Positions 38,804 to 47,895 of a stretch of 64,000 nucleotides of DNA are shown in pieces. Source of the stretch: DATGPD01 sp041398565. GTDB lineage: Bacteria > Planctomycetota > UBA1135 > UBA2386. The translations under genes were made by a program, and so were the position numbers. The stretch lies in NCBI GenBank assembly GCA_041398565.1, contig JAWKUN010000002.1, positions 1,302,001 through 1,366,000 on the forward strand. The letters run 5' to 3'. The notes under the pieces were generated by a model. It was not told the DNA's origin. It did not search any database and worked only from the letters and a program-made list of their open reading frames with translations. Positions within the stretch are counted from its first letter, which is position 1, and the number at the start of each line of letters is the position of its first letter.

Positions 38804-41800
38804 ATGCTGCTGCACGAGTTGTTCGCGGAGAGCGCCGCGGTGCACGCGGAGCGGATCGCGGTCGACGTGCCCCTCGGGCCCCTTCGTGGCGGGCGGCGGC
38901 AACGCCAGCGCACGAGCTACGCGGCGTTGCAAGGGCGTGCCCAGGCGCTGCGCGTGGCCGTGCAGGCCTTCGTGAACGGCGAAGACCGGGTGGCCGTGCT
39001 CTTGCCGCGCGGCACCGCCGACCTGTACGCAGCGCAGCTCGCGGTCCTGCAAGCCGGCGCCGCCCACGTTTGCCTGGATCCCGCCTTTCCCGATGGGCAG
39101 CTGGCGCACGTGCTCGCGGACGCGGGGATCGTGGCCGCCCTGACCGACCGGGCCCACGCTGCACGTCTCGCCACCGCCGGCTTGCCGGCCGATCGAATCG
39201 TGTGCGTGGAAGACGCTCCGGTGGCGCCGCCGCCAGCGTCGTCTTCGCCGAGCTGGTTGCGCGAGACCAGCCTCGCCTACGTGATCTACACGTCGGGCAC
39301 GACCGGCAGACCCAAGGGGGTGCTCGTCGAGCACGGCAGCATCGTCAACCTCATCGAGTCCGGGTGCGCGCGTTTCGACCTCGGCCCTGGCGATCGCGTC
39401 GCGCAGGGAAGCTCGCCGGCCTACGACTCCTCGGTGGAGGAGACGTGGCTGGCGCTGGCATCGGGCGCGACGTTGGTCCCGCTCGACGACGACGTCGTTC
39501 GGCTCGGACCCGACCTGGTGCCTTGGCTGCGCGGGGAACGCATCACGGTCCTGTGTCCGCCACCGACGCTGCTGCGCGCCATGCACTGTGCGGATCCCGC
39601 GCGCGAGTTGCCCGACCTGCGCCTGTGCTACGCCGGTGGCGAGCCGATGCCACAGGACCTCGCCGATCGGTGGGGTGCCGCGACTTGGCTCGAGAACGGC
39701 TACGGCCCCACCGAGTGCACGGTGACGGTGCTGCGCGGCCGTCTGCTGCCCGGGCAGCCCGTGACCCTCGGGGAGCCGGTGCCGGGCAACGTCGCCTGGA
39801 TCCTCGACGACTCTCTGAGTCCGGTCGCGGCCGGCGAGCCTGGCGAGCTGTGCATCGCCGGACTCTCGCTGGCGCGTGGCTACCTCGGGCAGGACGAGCT
39901 CACGGCGACGCGGTTTCCCGTGCACCCCGAGTTGGGAAGGATCTACCGCACCGGAGACCTCGTGCGCCGGGACGATGCGGGGCGCCTGTTCTTCCTCGGC
40001 CGCACCGACAGCCAGGTGAAGGTGCGCGGGCATCGCGTCGAGCTCGGAGCGGTCGAGGCGGCGCTCGTGCACTGTTCCGGCGTGCGCGAGGCGGCGTGTA
40101 CCCTGCAAGGCGACGGCGACGGGCGCTGCTTGGTGGCCTTCCTGGTGCCCACCGAGCCCGGGCGGGAGCCGAGCATGGAGGCGATCGTCGGCGAGCTGCG
40201 CACGCACCTGCCGGCGCACATGGTGCCTGCACGATTCGGCGTGGTGTCGACGTTGCCGCGCTCGGTCGGCGGCAAGCTCGACCGCCGGGCGCTGCCGCTG
40301 CTGCCCGCTTCGGCCGCGGTCGGTGCCGACGCCCTCGCCACGCCGCCGCGCGACGACCTCGAGCGGCGGATCCTGGTGGCGTTCGCACGCAGCCTCGACA
40401 GCGTCGCGGCACTCGGGGTCGGCGACGACTTCTTCGCGTTGGGAGGTGACTCGCTGCGTGCAGCGCGGCTCGTCTCCTACCTGCGCGGCGAGGCGGCCAC
40501 CGCTGCGCTGACGGTGCGCGACGTGTACGAAGTGCGCACGGTGGCCGGCTTGGCCGCACGCGCGCGCGCCGGCACGGCGACGACCGCGAGCGCGTCTGCA
40601 GCCAGCGGTCGACCCGACTGTCGCTGGTGGTTCACGGCCGGTCAGGTGGCCTGGCTCGCACTCACGCTGGCGGCGGCCACGGGCCTGCTGTGGCTGTTGG
40701 CTTTCGGCGTGGCCCCCTGGCTGCTCGGTCGCCTCGGCCTGGTCTCGGTCGTGTTGGCCATGCCGCTGTGTGCCGCGGTCCTTGCCGCCGGTTACACCAT
40801 CCTGTCCCTGACCTGGGCGGTCGCCGCGAAGCGCGTGCTGATCGGCCGCTACGTCGCCGGCTGCGCGCCGGTCTGGAGTGGGTTCCACCTGCGCCACTGG
40901 ATGGTCGAGCGCGCGGCGCGCGGGGTGCCGTGGGCGCTCGTGCGCGGCACGGCTCTGCACGCCGTGGCGCTGCGCCTGCTCGGTGCTCGCGTCGGCCGGC
41001 GCGTCCACATCCATCGCGGTGTCGACCTCGAGTCGGGTGGGTGGGACTTGCTGGTCCTCGGCGACGACGTCGTCTTGGCGCAGGAAGCGCATCTGTCGCT
41101 CGTCGAGATCGAGCGCGGGCAGATCGTCGTGGGTGGCGCCACGCTGCGAGCGCGAAGCCTCGTCGACGTCCGCGCCGTGGTGGGGCCCGACGCTGAACTC
41201 GGCGAGGACGCCGAGCTGAGCCCGCTGTCCTACTTGCCCGCCGGCGTCCGCGTTGCAGCCGGACAACGCTTCGACGGGGTGCCGGCGCGCGCCGCGGGCC
41301 CGCCGGCGCCGCCCGCCGCCGCCACCGCGCCGGGGTGGTCGCCGTGTGCCCACACCGTCGCGCTCCTGGCAGCGCGGTTCGCTCTCGAGTTGGCGACGGC
41401 GATCCCGTTGGCGGCTGCCGTGCTGCTCTTGGGGCTGGTCACCGGGATCGACAGCGACAGGGTCCGGACGTGGTTGTACGTGGCCGGACCCTCGACGTCG
41501 CCGAGCGGGGTGGCAGCGCTCGCCGGTCTCGCCGTGCTGGCGGTGCCGCTGCGGCTCCTCGCCCAGGCCTTGGTGTTGCGCACCACGCGCGGGGTGGCGT
41601 GCGGCACGTTTGCGCGCTGGTCGCCCGAGTACCTGCGCCTGTGGCTGCGCACCGGAGTCGTGCAGTCGGCGGGAGCGTGGCTGAGCGGCACCCTCATGTG
41701 GCCGCTGTGGCTGCGCGCGGCCGGGATGCGGGTGGGCGAGCGTTGCGAGGTGAGCACGATCCTCGACCTGCTGCCCGAGCACGTATCGATCGGCGACGAG

Positions 41801-42730
41801 AGCTTCCTCGCCGACGGCATCTACCTCGGCGTGCCGCGGCTGCGGGCGGGCGCAGTCACGGTGGCGCCGACGCGACTCGGCGAGCGCACGTTCCTCGGCA
41901 ACCACGTGGTCGTGCCGGGCGGAACGACCTTGCCGCCCGACCTCCTGCTCGGCGTCAGCACGGTGGCGGGCACGGCGCCGATGCGCGCGGGCAGCGCCTG
42001 GTTCGGACACCCTCCCTTCGAACTGCCACGGCGCGAAGTCGTGCAGGTCGATCGTGCACTCACGCACGATCCGAGCGCCGTGCGCCGGATCAACCGCTGG
42101 TTCTGGGAGCTGCTGCGCTTCGGCCTGCCGGCGCTGCCGGTGGCGTTGGCACTGCTGTGGCTCGACGCGGTCGGTGCTGCGGGTGGCGACGCCGTGTGGC
42201 GGGCGCCGCTGGCGACGCTCGCAGTGCCTGCCTCGCTGGCGTTGCTGGTGCTCGCCCTCAAGTGGGGGCTGCTGGGTCGCGCGCGCCCGGGCCAGCACGC
42301 GCTGTGGTCGTGCTGGGCCAGCCGCTGGGACTTCCTCTACGTCGCCTGGAACCGCTACGGCCGACCCCTGCTGTCGCACCTCGAAGGTACCCTGCTGCTG
42401 GCCTTCTACCTGCGCGCGATGGGGGTGCGCATCGGCCGCCGGGTTGTGCTGGGCGCGGGGTCGGCGCAGGTGGTCGATCCGGACATGCTGACCCTCGAAG
42501 ACGATGCCAGCGTGCACGCCCTGTTCCAGGCGCACAGCTTCGAGGATCGTGTCCTCAAGCTCGATCGCGTGCGCATCGGCGCCGGAGCCAGCGTCGGCCG
42601 GGGTGCCGTGGTCCTGTACGGCGCCGACGTCGGCGATGGCACCGAGGTGGCCCCGCAGAGCGTCGTGATGAAGCACGAGAAGCTGCTGCCGCGCCACCGC
42701 TACGTCGGGGCGCCGACGCGCGAGGCGTAG
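38804..42730 (+). CDS. Pls-family non-ribosomal peptide synthetase (epsilon-poly-amino-acid type)
   Basis: The 1308-residue protein has the whole Pls layout. The adenylation domain (about 1-510) has A3 YVIYTSGTTGRPKG (about 159-172), AYDSSVEETW, YGPTEC, A8 region GRTDSQVKVRGHRVELG and A10 GGKLDRR. A carrier domain has FFALGGDSL with phosphopantetheine site Ser550. About six membrane segments (from about 608 to 1190) are interleaved with three hexapeptide-like domains. Asp in AYDSS and Glu three positions later at the usual specificity sites suggest a cationic amino acid, by inference. Pls enzymes make isopeptide-linked homopolymers such as epsilon-poly-lysine in the membrane. No phosphopantetheinyl transferase or condensation domain is in the window. 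Confidence 0.85.
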   Translation: MLLHELFAESAAVHAERIAVDVPLGPLRGGRRQRQRTSYAALQGRAQALRVAVQAFVNGEDRVAVLLPRGTADLYAAQLAVLQAGAAHVCLDPAFPDGQLAHVLADAGIVAALTDRAHAARLATAGLPADRIVCVEDAPVAPPPASSSPSWLRETSLAYVIYTSGTTGRPKGVLVEHGSIVNLIESGCARFDLGPGDRVAQGSSPAYDSSVEETWLALASGATLVPLDDDVVRLGPDLVPWLRGERITVLCPPPTLLRAMHCADPARELPDLRLCYAGGEPMPQDLADRWGAATWLENGYGPTECTVTVLRGRLLPGQPVTLGEPVPGNVAWILDDSLSPVAAGEPGELCIAGLSLARGYLGQDELTATRFPVHPELGRIYRTGDLVRRDDAGRLFFLGRTDSQVKVRGHRVELGAVEAALVHCSGVREAACTLQGDGDGRCLVAFLVPTEPGREPSMEAIVGELRTHLPAHMVPARFGVVSTLPRSVGGKLDRRALPLLPASAAVGADALATPPRDDLERRILVAFARSLDSVAALGVGDDFFALGGDSLRAARLVSYLRGEAATAALTVRDVYEVRTVAGLAARARAGTATTASASAASGRPDCRWWFTAGQVAWLALTLAAATGLLWLLAFGVAPWLLGRLGLVSVVLAMPLCAAVLAAGYTILSLTWAVAAKRVLIGRYVAGCAPVWSGFHLRHWMVERAARGVPWALVRGTALHAVALRLLGARVGRRVHIHRGVDLESGGWDLLVLGDDVVLAQEAHLSLVEIERGQIVVGGATLRARSLVDVRAVVGPDAELGEDAELSPLSYLPAGVRVAAGQRFDGVPARAAGPPAPPAAATAPGWSPCAHTVALLAARFALELATAIPLAAAVLLLGLVTGIDSDRVRTWLYVAGPSTSPSGVAALAGLAVLAVPLRLLAQALVLRTTRGVACGTFARWSPEYLRLWLRTGVVQSAGAWLSGTLMWPLWLRAAGMRVGERCEVSTILDLLPEHVSIGDESFLADGIYLGVPRLRAGAVTVAPTRLGERTFLGNHVVVPGGTTLPPDLLLGVSTVAGTAPMRAGSAWFGHPPFELPRREVVQVDRALTHDPSAVRRINRWFWELLRFGLPALPVALALLWLDAVGAAGGDAVWRAPLATLAVPASLALLVLALKWGLLGRARPGQHALWSCWASRWDFLYVAWNRYGRPLLSHLEGTLLLAFYLRAMGVRIGRRVVLGAGSAQVVDPDMLTLEDDASVHALFQAHSFEDRVLKLDRVRIGAGASVGRGAVVLYGADVGDGTEVAPQSVVMKHEKLLPRHRYVGAPTREA

Positions 42731-42806
42731 TGAGGCGGTCCGGCCGGGCCGTTGCCGCCGGCTGGCTCAGCCGCCGCAGGACTCGCCGAGTCAAGGCAGT
42801 GCGATT

Positions 42807-42827
42807 CCAGCGTTCGGCGGTGGAGCC
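42807..42827 (+). repeat. Dispersed hairpin repeat, left-half copy C
   Basis: These 21 bases match the first 21 bases of copy B with one difference, then similarity stops, so this looks like a truncated copy. It sits between the Pls gene and the next secreted-protein gene. Confidence 0.45.
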
Positions 42828-42976
42828 CCCGACCGCGCGCGTGGCCCTCGAGACGGGCTTCCCCGCCATACCGCCTGACCTGGATGAATCGCACGGTCAG
42901 GGTCAGGCCTACGCTTGCACGGGTCGATGAACTATGGGCGTTCCGCGGCAACGGCCGCGTCGACGAGGATTCAGCC

Positions 42977-44275
42977 ATGCGAACCATTCTCCTTCCCTTC
43001 CTTGGCCTCGGGCTCGCAGCGCAGGCCGTCGAACCCGTCGGGCGCGACGACCGCCGCGACGTGGTGGAACTCGTACAGGGCCAACCGGTCACCGGCCGCG
43101 TCGTCAACCCGTTCGATCCGAAGGAAGTGCTGCTCCTGCAGGGCGGCAAGCGCGTGCGCGTCGAGCGCAGCAGGGTCAAGAGCATGGTCACGGTGCGCGA
43201 CCTGGTGACCGAGCTGCTGCACATGCACCTGTCGACTCCGAACGAGGCCAACCGCCTGCAGATCCTGGCCGAGTGGGCGCTCAGCAAGAAGCTGGACGAG
43301 ATGGCGGCCCTGTTCGCCTACCGGGCGCTGTGCGCCGATCCGGAGTACGGGCCGGCGCACGAACTGCTCGGCCACCGCAAGCAGGGCGACCGCTGGCTGT
43401 GGAAGCGCGGTGACCGCTTCATGCCGAAGGCGGCGTTCGACGACTACATCTCCGAGTACGGGCACCCGCTCGAACTGAGGTCCGAGCACTGGCAGCTGCG
43501 CACCGATGCCGGCGTCGAGCGTGCGGTCGACACGCTCCTCGATCTCGAGCGCCTCTACCTCTTCCTGTTCGAGCGCTTCGGGGCCAAGCTGGACCTGTAC
43601 GAGGTGCTGAGCCCGGTGCTCGTGCTGGCGCGCAAGGACAAGGAGAGCTTTCCGGGTTGGACTCAGCTGGCCATTCCCTACTACCACCCGCCGCGGACGC
43701 CGGAGGGGGTCTACACCTTCTTCGACCGGGACGCCGACGGTCCGGCCGGGCGCGCGACGGCCTTGTTCCGTGTCGGCACCGAGGCATTGCTCAACCGCTG
43801 CCTCGCCGTCGATGCCGAGTACCCGACGTATGAGTATCGACTGGTGGACTGGTTCGAGATCGGTTTCGGTGAGTGGATCGACTCGCAACTCGCCGGCCCA
43901 CCGGGACGCGCGGTGCCCGGGACGCCGTCGATGACCCCCGAGCGCGTGCGCCTCGTGCTCGAGGAGAGGCGCTACAAGTTGCCGATCCTGCTGCAGCGCA
44001 ACGTCGACGACAACTACTACGACTCCGTCACCGACTACAAGGACATGGACTGGGCCTACGCACAGGCGTTCGTCGCCTTCCTGATGGAGGACCCCGATGC
44101 CGGGGGCAACGCCGACAAGCTGCTGAAGTACGCCTACCAGGCGATGCGCAAGAAGCAGGGCGACAGCAGCAGCACCTTCGACAAGGCGTTCGGGGCGCGC
44201 ATCGAGACGCTCGAGAAGCCGTTCGAGGGTTGGCTGCGCGCGCACGCCGGCCAGGGAGCGAAGCCCGGGCGCTGA
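42977..44275 (+). CDS. Secreted protein of unknown function
   Basis: The ATG at 42977 opens a short signal peptide ending LGLAAQ (about residue 16). The mature protein of about 415 residues starts with a small beta domain (about 22-65) in which GRVVNPFDPKEVLLLQGGK may be an SH3-like fold. A helical region follows, then a large domain (about 150-432) with DRWLWKRGDRFMPKAAFDDY and WFEIGFGEWIDSQLAG. The helix before the last domain resembles the DUF1570-type proteins of planctomycetes, but the HExxH motif expected for a peptidase is absent. It ends at a perfect hairpin. Its signal peptide is nearly identical, also at the DNA level, to that of the gene at 60885. Confidence 0.65.
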   Translation: MRTILLPFLGLGLAAQAVEPVGRDDRRDVVELVQGQPVTGRVVNPFDPKEVLLLQGGKRVRVERSRVKSMVTVRDLVTELLHMHLSTPNEANRLQILAEWALSKKLDEMAALFAYRALCADPEYGPAHELLGHRKQGDRWLWKRGDRFMPKAAFDDYISEYGHPLELRSEHWQLRTDAGVERAVDTLLDLERLYLFLFERFGAKLDLYEVLSPVLVLARKDKESFPGWTQLAIPYYHPPRTPEGVYTFFDRDADGPAGRATALFRVGTEALLNRCLAVDAEYPTYEYRLVDWFEIGFGEWIDSQLAGPPGRAVPGTPSMTPERVRLVLEERRYKLPILLQRNVDDNYYDSVTDYKDMDWAYAQAFVAFLMEDPDAGGNADKLLKYAYQAMRKKQGDSSSTFDKAFGARIETLEKPFEGWLRAHAGQGAKPGR

Positions 44276-44279
44276 CCCC

Positions 44280-44306
44280 ACATAGTGGAGTCAGGCTCCA
44301 CTATGT
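44280..44306. terminator. Perfect 11-base-pair hairpin between convergent genes
   Basis: ACATAGTGGAG (44280-44290) and its exact complement (44296-44306) flank the loop TCAGG. It is the only structure between convergent stops at 44275 and 44315 and is less GC-rich than its surroundings. It probably ends transcription from both sides, though U-tracts are short. Its core GTGGAG..GGCTCCAC resembles that of repeat copy B. Confidence 0.65.
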
Positions 44307-44314
44307 TGAGGTTG

Positions 44315-45772
44315 TTACGGGGGCGTAACGAGCTCGTAGCTGCGGAAGGTCTCGGCCCCGGCGAACTGGCGCCGGTAGTGCGTCGTCAGGTGGCCGAGCA
44401 GAGCCGCGAAGCCCGAGCCGGGATCTGCCTGCGCGCTCGAGGTGACGAAGCCGATGGCGCCAGCCGTCAGGAAGACACGACCGCCGCGCGCGCGGTGGTC
44501 GGCGATGAGCTGATCGAGTCGGGCCAGCGTGGCGTCGCTGCCGGCCCCGTCCGCGTAGCGCGGCGAGGCGAGGTTCTCGAAGGCGGCGTCCGGCCGCGCG
44601 ATGAACACGTGCTCGAAGTCGTCGAAGTCGGCGACGAGCAGCAGCGGCGGCGCCGTGTCGGCCACCGTGGCCAGGCCTCGCGCATACGAATCGACGCGCG
44701 CGCGGTCGTCGTTCGCCTCGACCTTCCAAATCCCCACGGCCAGCGCCACCGCCAGCGCGCCAACCCGCACCGGCACGTGCCACGTGCGCACGGTGAGCCA
44801 CGCGAAGAGCCAGAGCACGGCGTGCTGGTAGGCGCCGAACTCGCGGTAGACCGCCAGCAGGAGCGCCGACAACGCGAGGTAGGGTAGCAGAACGGCCAGC
44901 GCTGCCCATGCCGCCGCCCGCAGTGTGGCGAACGCCCGCAGCCACAGCAGCGACACCGGCATGTAAGCGAGCAACCACTCGTTCCACAGCACAAGCGGGA
45001 TGGTCTCCGGCTTCCGCCACACATCCATCTTCCACCAAAGCATGAACCGCGCTGCCCCGGCTGGGCTGGCGGCGTGGCCGCCGTGGCTCAGCAGCCAGGG
45101 CACCAGCGTCACCGCGCACCCGTGCACCGCGAGACACGCGAGCACTGCCCGCAGGCGGGGTGCGCGCGGCGCACCTCCGAGGAGGGCGACGAGGAGAAGG
45201 GGCCCGGGGAGCACCAGGCCGCTGGCGTGCCCGAAGTAGGCGAGTCCGCAAGCGGCGCCGAGCAGGGCGCCGCTTCGTGTCGACGGCTGACGTGCGAGAT
45301 GCGCCGCGGCCAGCCAGGCCAGGCCGAGGAAGGCGAAGTACGGCGCGTGCACCTCGACGACCGTGGCGAAGAACACGAGCGACGGCGTAGTGGCAACCAG
45401 CCCCGTCACCCAGCTGGCCTCCGCGCACCGCAACCCGAACCGTCGCGACGCGAGGTAGTGCAGGCCGACGCCCAGTGCCGCCCCTGCCTGGCTGCAGGCG
45501 CGCGCGCATTCGAACGGCGACAACCCGAACGGCCCACCGAGCGCGGCGCACAGCCGCAGCAGCGGCAGGTAGGCGAGGTGGTTCTTGTGGCCCACGGCAC
45601 CGTCGTGCAGCAGCACCATGAACTCGGCCGCATCGCCGTAGAGTACTCCCTGACCGAAGGCGACGTAGAGTGACAGGCTGGCCGCAGTGAACGCGAGGGC
45701 CAAGGCCACGTCGCGCGCCGCGAACGGCGCGAGATCGCAAGAGGCGGGCAGACCGAGACGGCCGGCGGTCAA
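44315..45772 (-). CDS. Multi-pass membrane protein resembling GT-C glycosyltransferases
   Basis: The protein of about 485 residues has roughly ten to twelve hydrophobic segments and a short C-terminal soluble domain of about 110 residues. Near the N-terminus an acidic motif follows the first helix (VLYGDAAEFMVLLHDGAVGHKNH), like the first-loop Asp/Glu of GT-C enzymes and DUF2723 proteins that use polyprenyl-phosphate sugars. The end contains LLVADFDDFEHVF and GGRVFLTAGAIGF. The start is uncertain. The TTG at 45772 makes a TTGA overlap with the chorismate mutase stop, and no ATG precedes the first helix. Probably a sugar transferase, with donor and acceptor unknown. Confidence 0.65.
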   Translation of the reverse strand: MTAGRLGLPASCDLAPFAARDVALALAFTAASLSLYVAFGQGVLYGDAAEFMVLLHDGAVGHKNHLAYLPLLRLCAALGGPFGLSPFECARACSQAGAALGVGLHYLASRRFGLRCAEASWVTGLVATTPSLVFFATVVEVHAPYFAFLGLAWLAAAHLARQPSTRSGALLGAACGLAYFGHASGLVLPGPLLLVALLGGAPRAPRLRAVLACLAVHGCAVTLVPWLLSHGGHAASPAGAARFMLWWKMDVWRKPETIPLVLWNEWLLAYMPVSLLWLRAFATLRAAAWAALAVLLPYLALSALLLAVYREFGAYQHAVLWLFAWLTVRTWHVPVRVGALAVALAVGIWKVEANDDRARVDSYARGLATVADTAPPLLLVADFDDFEHVFIARPDAAFENLASPRYADGAGSDATLARLDQLIADHRARGGRVFLTAGAIGFVTSSAQADPGSGFAALLGHLTTHYRRQFAGAETFRSYELVTPP

Positions 45773-46053
45773 GGCTCGCTTCCCACCCGCAAACACAGCC
45801 GGCGGTAGTGCGCGAACACCTGCGCAAGTGCCGCCGCCAGCTCGTCGGGCGCAAAGCCGTCGCCGGGCTCCACCATTGCGGCTTCGAGCATGGCCGACTC
45901 GCGTGCCGCGTCGACGAGCGGCAGACCGAGCGCGCGCTTGCGCCGCGCGATCCTCATCACCAGCCGAGCCCGCCGTTGCAGGACCTCGCACAGTTCGAGG
46001 TTGGTGGCGTCGATCTGGGCGCGCATCGCCACGAGCTCGGCGTCGTCGGCCAT
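45769..46053 (-). CDS. Chorismate mutase, AroQ type
   Basis: The 94-residue protein from the ATG at 46053 fits a single AroQ-class helical domain. Visible features are MRAQIDATNLELCEVLQRRA, LVMRIARRKRALGLPLVDAA and RESAMLEAA, which carry the usual Arg, Lys, Asp and Glu residues of the active site. It converts chorismate to prephenate for phenylalanine and tyrosine. No export signal is present. The stop overlaps the likely start of the downstream membrane protein. No other aromatic pathway gene is in the window. Confidence 0.8.
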   Translation of the reverse strand: MADDAELVAMRAQIDATNLELCEVLQRRARLVMRIARRKRALGLPLVDAARESAMLEAAMVEPGDGFAPDELAAALAQVFAHYRRLCLRVGSEP

Positions 46054-46093
46054 GATGTCGGACGATAGCACCCGCCGCTGTGCGGGCGACATC
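46054..46093. promoter_or_regulatory. Hairpin directly before the chorismate mutase start
   Basis: GATGTCG (46054-46060) is the exact complement of CGACATC (46087-46093), and inside it CCCGC (46071-46075) pairs with GCGGG (46082-46086). The element touches the minus-strand ATG at 46053 and could influence translation of chorismate mutase or be an operator in the 133-base divergent spacer. Confidence 0.3.
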
Positions 46094-46186
46094 GTGGGGC
46101 TGGGTCGCTGCATGCTTGGCCCGTGTTTCCACGGCGAGGCGACGCGCATTCGGGTCCAGCCGTTGACGGCAGTCGCTACCCCCGCC

Positions 46187-47848
46187 ATGGTGCCCGCCCC
46201 CGTGAGTGCCACCGTCCAGTGCAAGAACGTCGCCGCCAGCTATGGAGCGCGCGAGCTGTTCGCCGGCCTCGACCTCGTCGTCGCGCCCGGCGAGGTCGTG
46301 GGGCTGGTCGGACCCAACGGCACCGGCAAGTCGACGCTGCTGCGCATCCTCGCCGGCCAGCGGCCACCGGACGCGGGCACGGTGACGGTGGCGCCGCCGA
46401 CGGCCTCGCTCGGCTACTTGGCGCAGGAACCCGAGCGCGTTCCTGGCGAGAGCGTGCGCGCCTTCTTGGCGCGGCGCACGGGCGTCGCCGAGGCCGAGCG
46501 CGAGATGAACGCCACCGCCGAGGCGTTGGCAGATGACTCGCCGGTGGCCGCGGACGCCTACGCTCTGGCGCTCGAGCGCTGGCTGGCGCTCGGCGGCGCC
46601 GACCTCGAGGAACGCACGGCGTCGGTGGTCGCCGACCTCGGTCTCGATGTCGATCTGGGCCTCGACATGACGGCCTTGTCGGGAGGCCAGTGCGCGCGCG
46701 CCGCGCTCGCCGCACTGTTGCTGTCGCGCTACGACGTGTTCTTGCTCGACGAGCCGACCAACGACCTCGACATCGACGGTCTCGACCGGCTCGAGGAGTT
46801 CGTTCAGGAGTTGACGGCGCCGACCGTGTTGGTGAGCCACGACCGCGAGTTCCTGACGCGCACGGTCACCAAGGTGGTCGAGATCGACCGGAGCCTGCTG
46901 CGGGTGGCGGTGTACGGCGGCAGCTACGAGGCGTACCTCGAGGAGCGTGCCACCGCACGCCGGCACGCCGCCGATGCATACGCTGAATACGCCGACCGCA
47001 AGTCGGAGCTCGAGGCGCGTGCCCGTCGGCAGCGTGCTTGGATGCAGAAGGGGGTCAAGAACGCCCGGCGCAAGGCCAAGGACCGCGACAAGATCGGACG
47101 TGCATTCCGCATCGAGTCGACCGAGAAGCAGGCGGCGAAGGTGCGCCAGACCGAGCGCTTGATCGAGCGGCTGCAGGAGGTCGAGGCGCCGCGCAAGGAG
47201 TGGAAGCTGCAGTTCAAGATCGCGGCGGCGCCACGTTCGGGGGATGTCGTCGCCGTGGCGCGTGCGGCGGTGGCCGAGCGCGGCGCTTTCCGGATGGGGC
47301 CGGTCGACGTGCAGCTTGGCTTCCGCGACCGGGTGGCGATCACCGGCCCCAACGGCGGCGGCAAGTCGACGTTCTTGGCGCTGCTGCTCGGCCGCCTGGC
47401 ACCGACCGAGGGCAGCGTGTCGTTGGGTTCGGGCGTGGCGATCGGCGAGATCGACCAGGCGCGCGCCGCCTTCGTCGCCGACGTGCCCACCGGCGACGCC
47501 TTCGCGCGCTGCGTGCCCGATTGGACGACCGCCGACGTGCGCACCTTGCTGGCGAAGTTCGGGATCGGCAAGGCCTTCGTCGAGCGTCCGGCGGCGTCGC
47601 TGTCGCCGGGCGAGCGCACGCGCGTGGCTCTGGCGTTGCTGCAAGCGCGCGGTGTCAACCTCCTCGTGCTCGACGAGCCGACCAACCACCTGGACCTGGA
47701 GGCGATCGAGCAACTCGAGTTGGCCCTCGAGTCGTTCGACGGCACGCTGCTGCTGGTGACCCACGATCGCCGCATGCTCGACAACGTGCGCCTGACTCGG
47801 CGCTGGCATGTCGAGGGCGGCAGCGTGGCGGAGATCGCCGCGGATTGA
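46187..47848 (+). CDS. ABC-F family ATPase
   Basis: The 553-residue protein holds two ABC domains with no membrane segment. The first has Walker A GPNGTGKST (about 43-51), signature LSGGQCARA and Walker B FLLDEPTNDLDIDGL. The second has Walker A GPNGGGKST (about 388-396), signature LSPGERTRV and Walker B LLVLDEPTNHLDLEAI. Between them is a basic helical linker (about 250-330) with MQKGVKNARRKAKDRDK. This is the ABC-F (Uup/EttA/Vga-like) layout: soluble ATPases that act on the ribosome. Whether it serves translation or antibiotic protection cannot be told. It is divergent from chorismate mutase. Confidence 0.88.
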   Translation: MVPAPVSATVQCKNVAASYGARELFAGLDLVVAPGEVVGLVGPNGTGKSTLLRILAGQRPPDAGTVTVAPPTASLGYLAQEPERVPGESVRAFLARRTGVAEAEREMNATAEALADDSPVAADAYALALERWLALGGADLEERTASVVADLGLDVDLGLDMTALSGGQCARAALAALLLSRYDVFLLDEPTNDLDIDGLDRLEEFVQELTAPTVLVSHDREFLTRTVTKVVEIDRSLLRVAVYGGSYEAYLEERATARRHAADAYAEYADRKSELEARARRQRAWMQKGVKNARRKAKDRDKIGRAFRIESTEKQAAKVRQTERLIERLQEVEAPRKEWKLQFKIAAAPRSGDVVAVARAAVAERGAFRMGPVDVQLGFRDRVAITGPNGGGKSTFLALLLGRLAPTEGSVSLGSGVAIGEIDQARAAFVADVPTGDAFARCVPDWTTADVRTLLAKFGIGKAFVERPAASLSPGERTRVALALLQARGVNLLVLDEPTNHLDLEAIEQLELALESFDGTLLLVTHDRRMLDNVRLTRRWHVEGGSVAEIAAD

Positions 47849-47871
47849 AGCGCGGGGGACGCTGGCGCAGA

Positions 47872-47887
47872 GGGGTCGAACGACCCC
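47872..47887. terminator. Short hairpin between convergent ABC-F and carbonic anhydrase genes
   Basis: GGGGTCG (47872-47878) and CGACCCC (47881-47887) are exact complements separated by AA. It lies in the 47-base gap between the two stops and ends eight bases before the carbonic anhydrase stop. No U-tract is visible on either side. Confidence 0.35.
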
Positions 47888-47895
47888 GGGACCGG

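Noticed and set aside
38786..42697. Long antisense open frame opposite the Pls gene
   Set aside because: Composition is Arg/Gln/His-rich without motifs, as expected for the shadow of a GC-rich gene.
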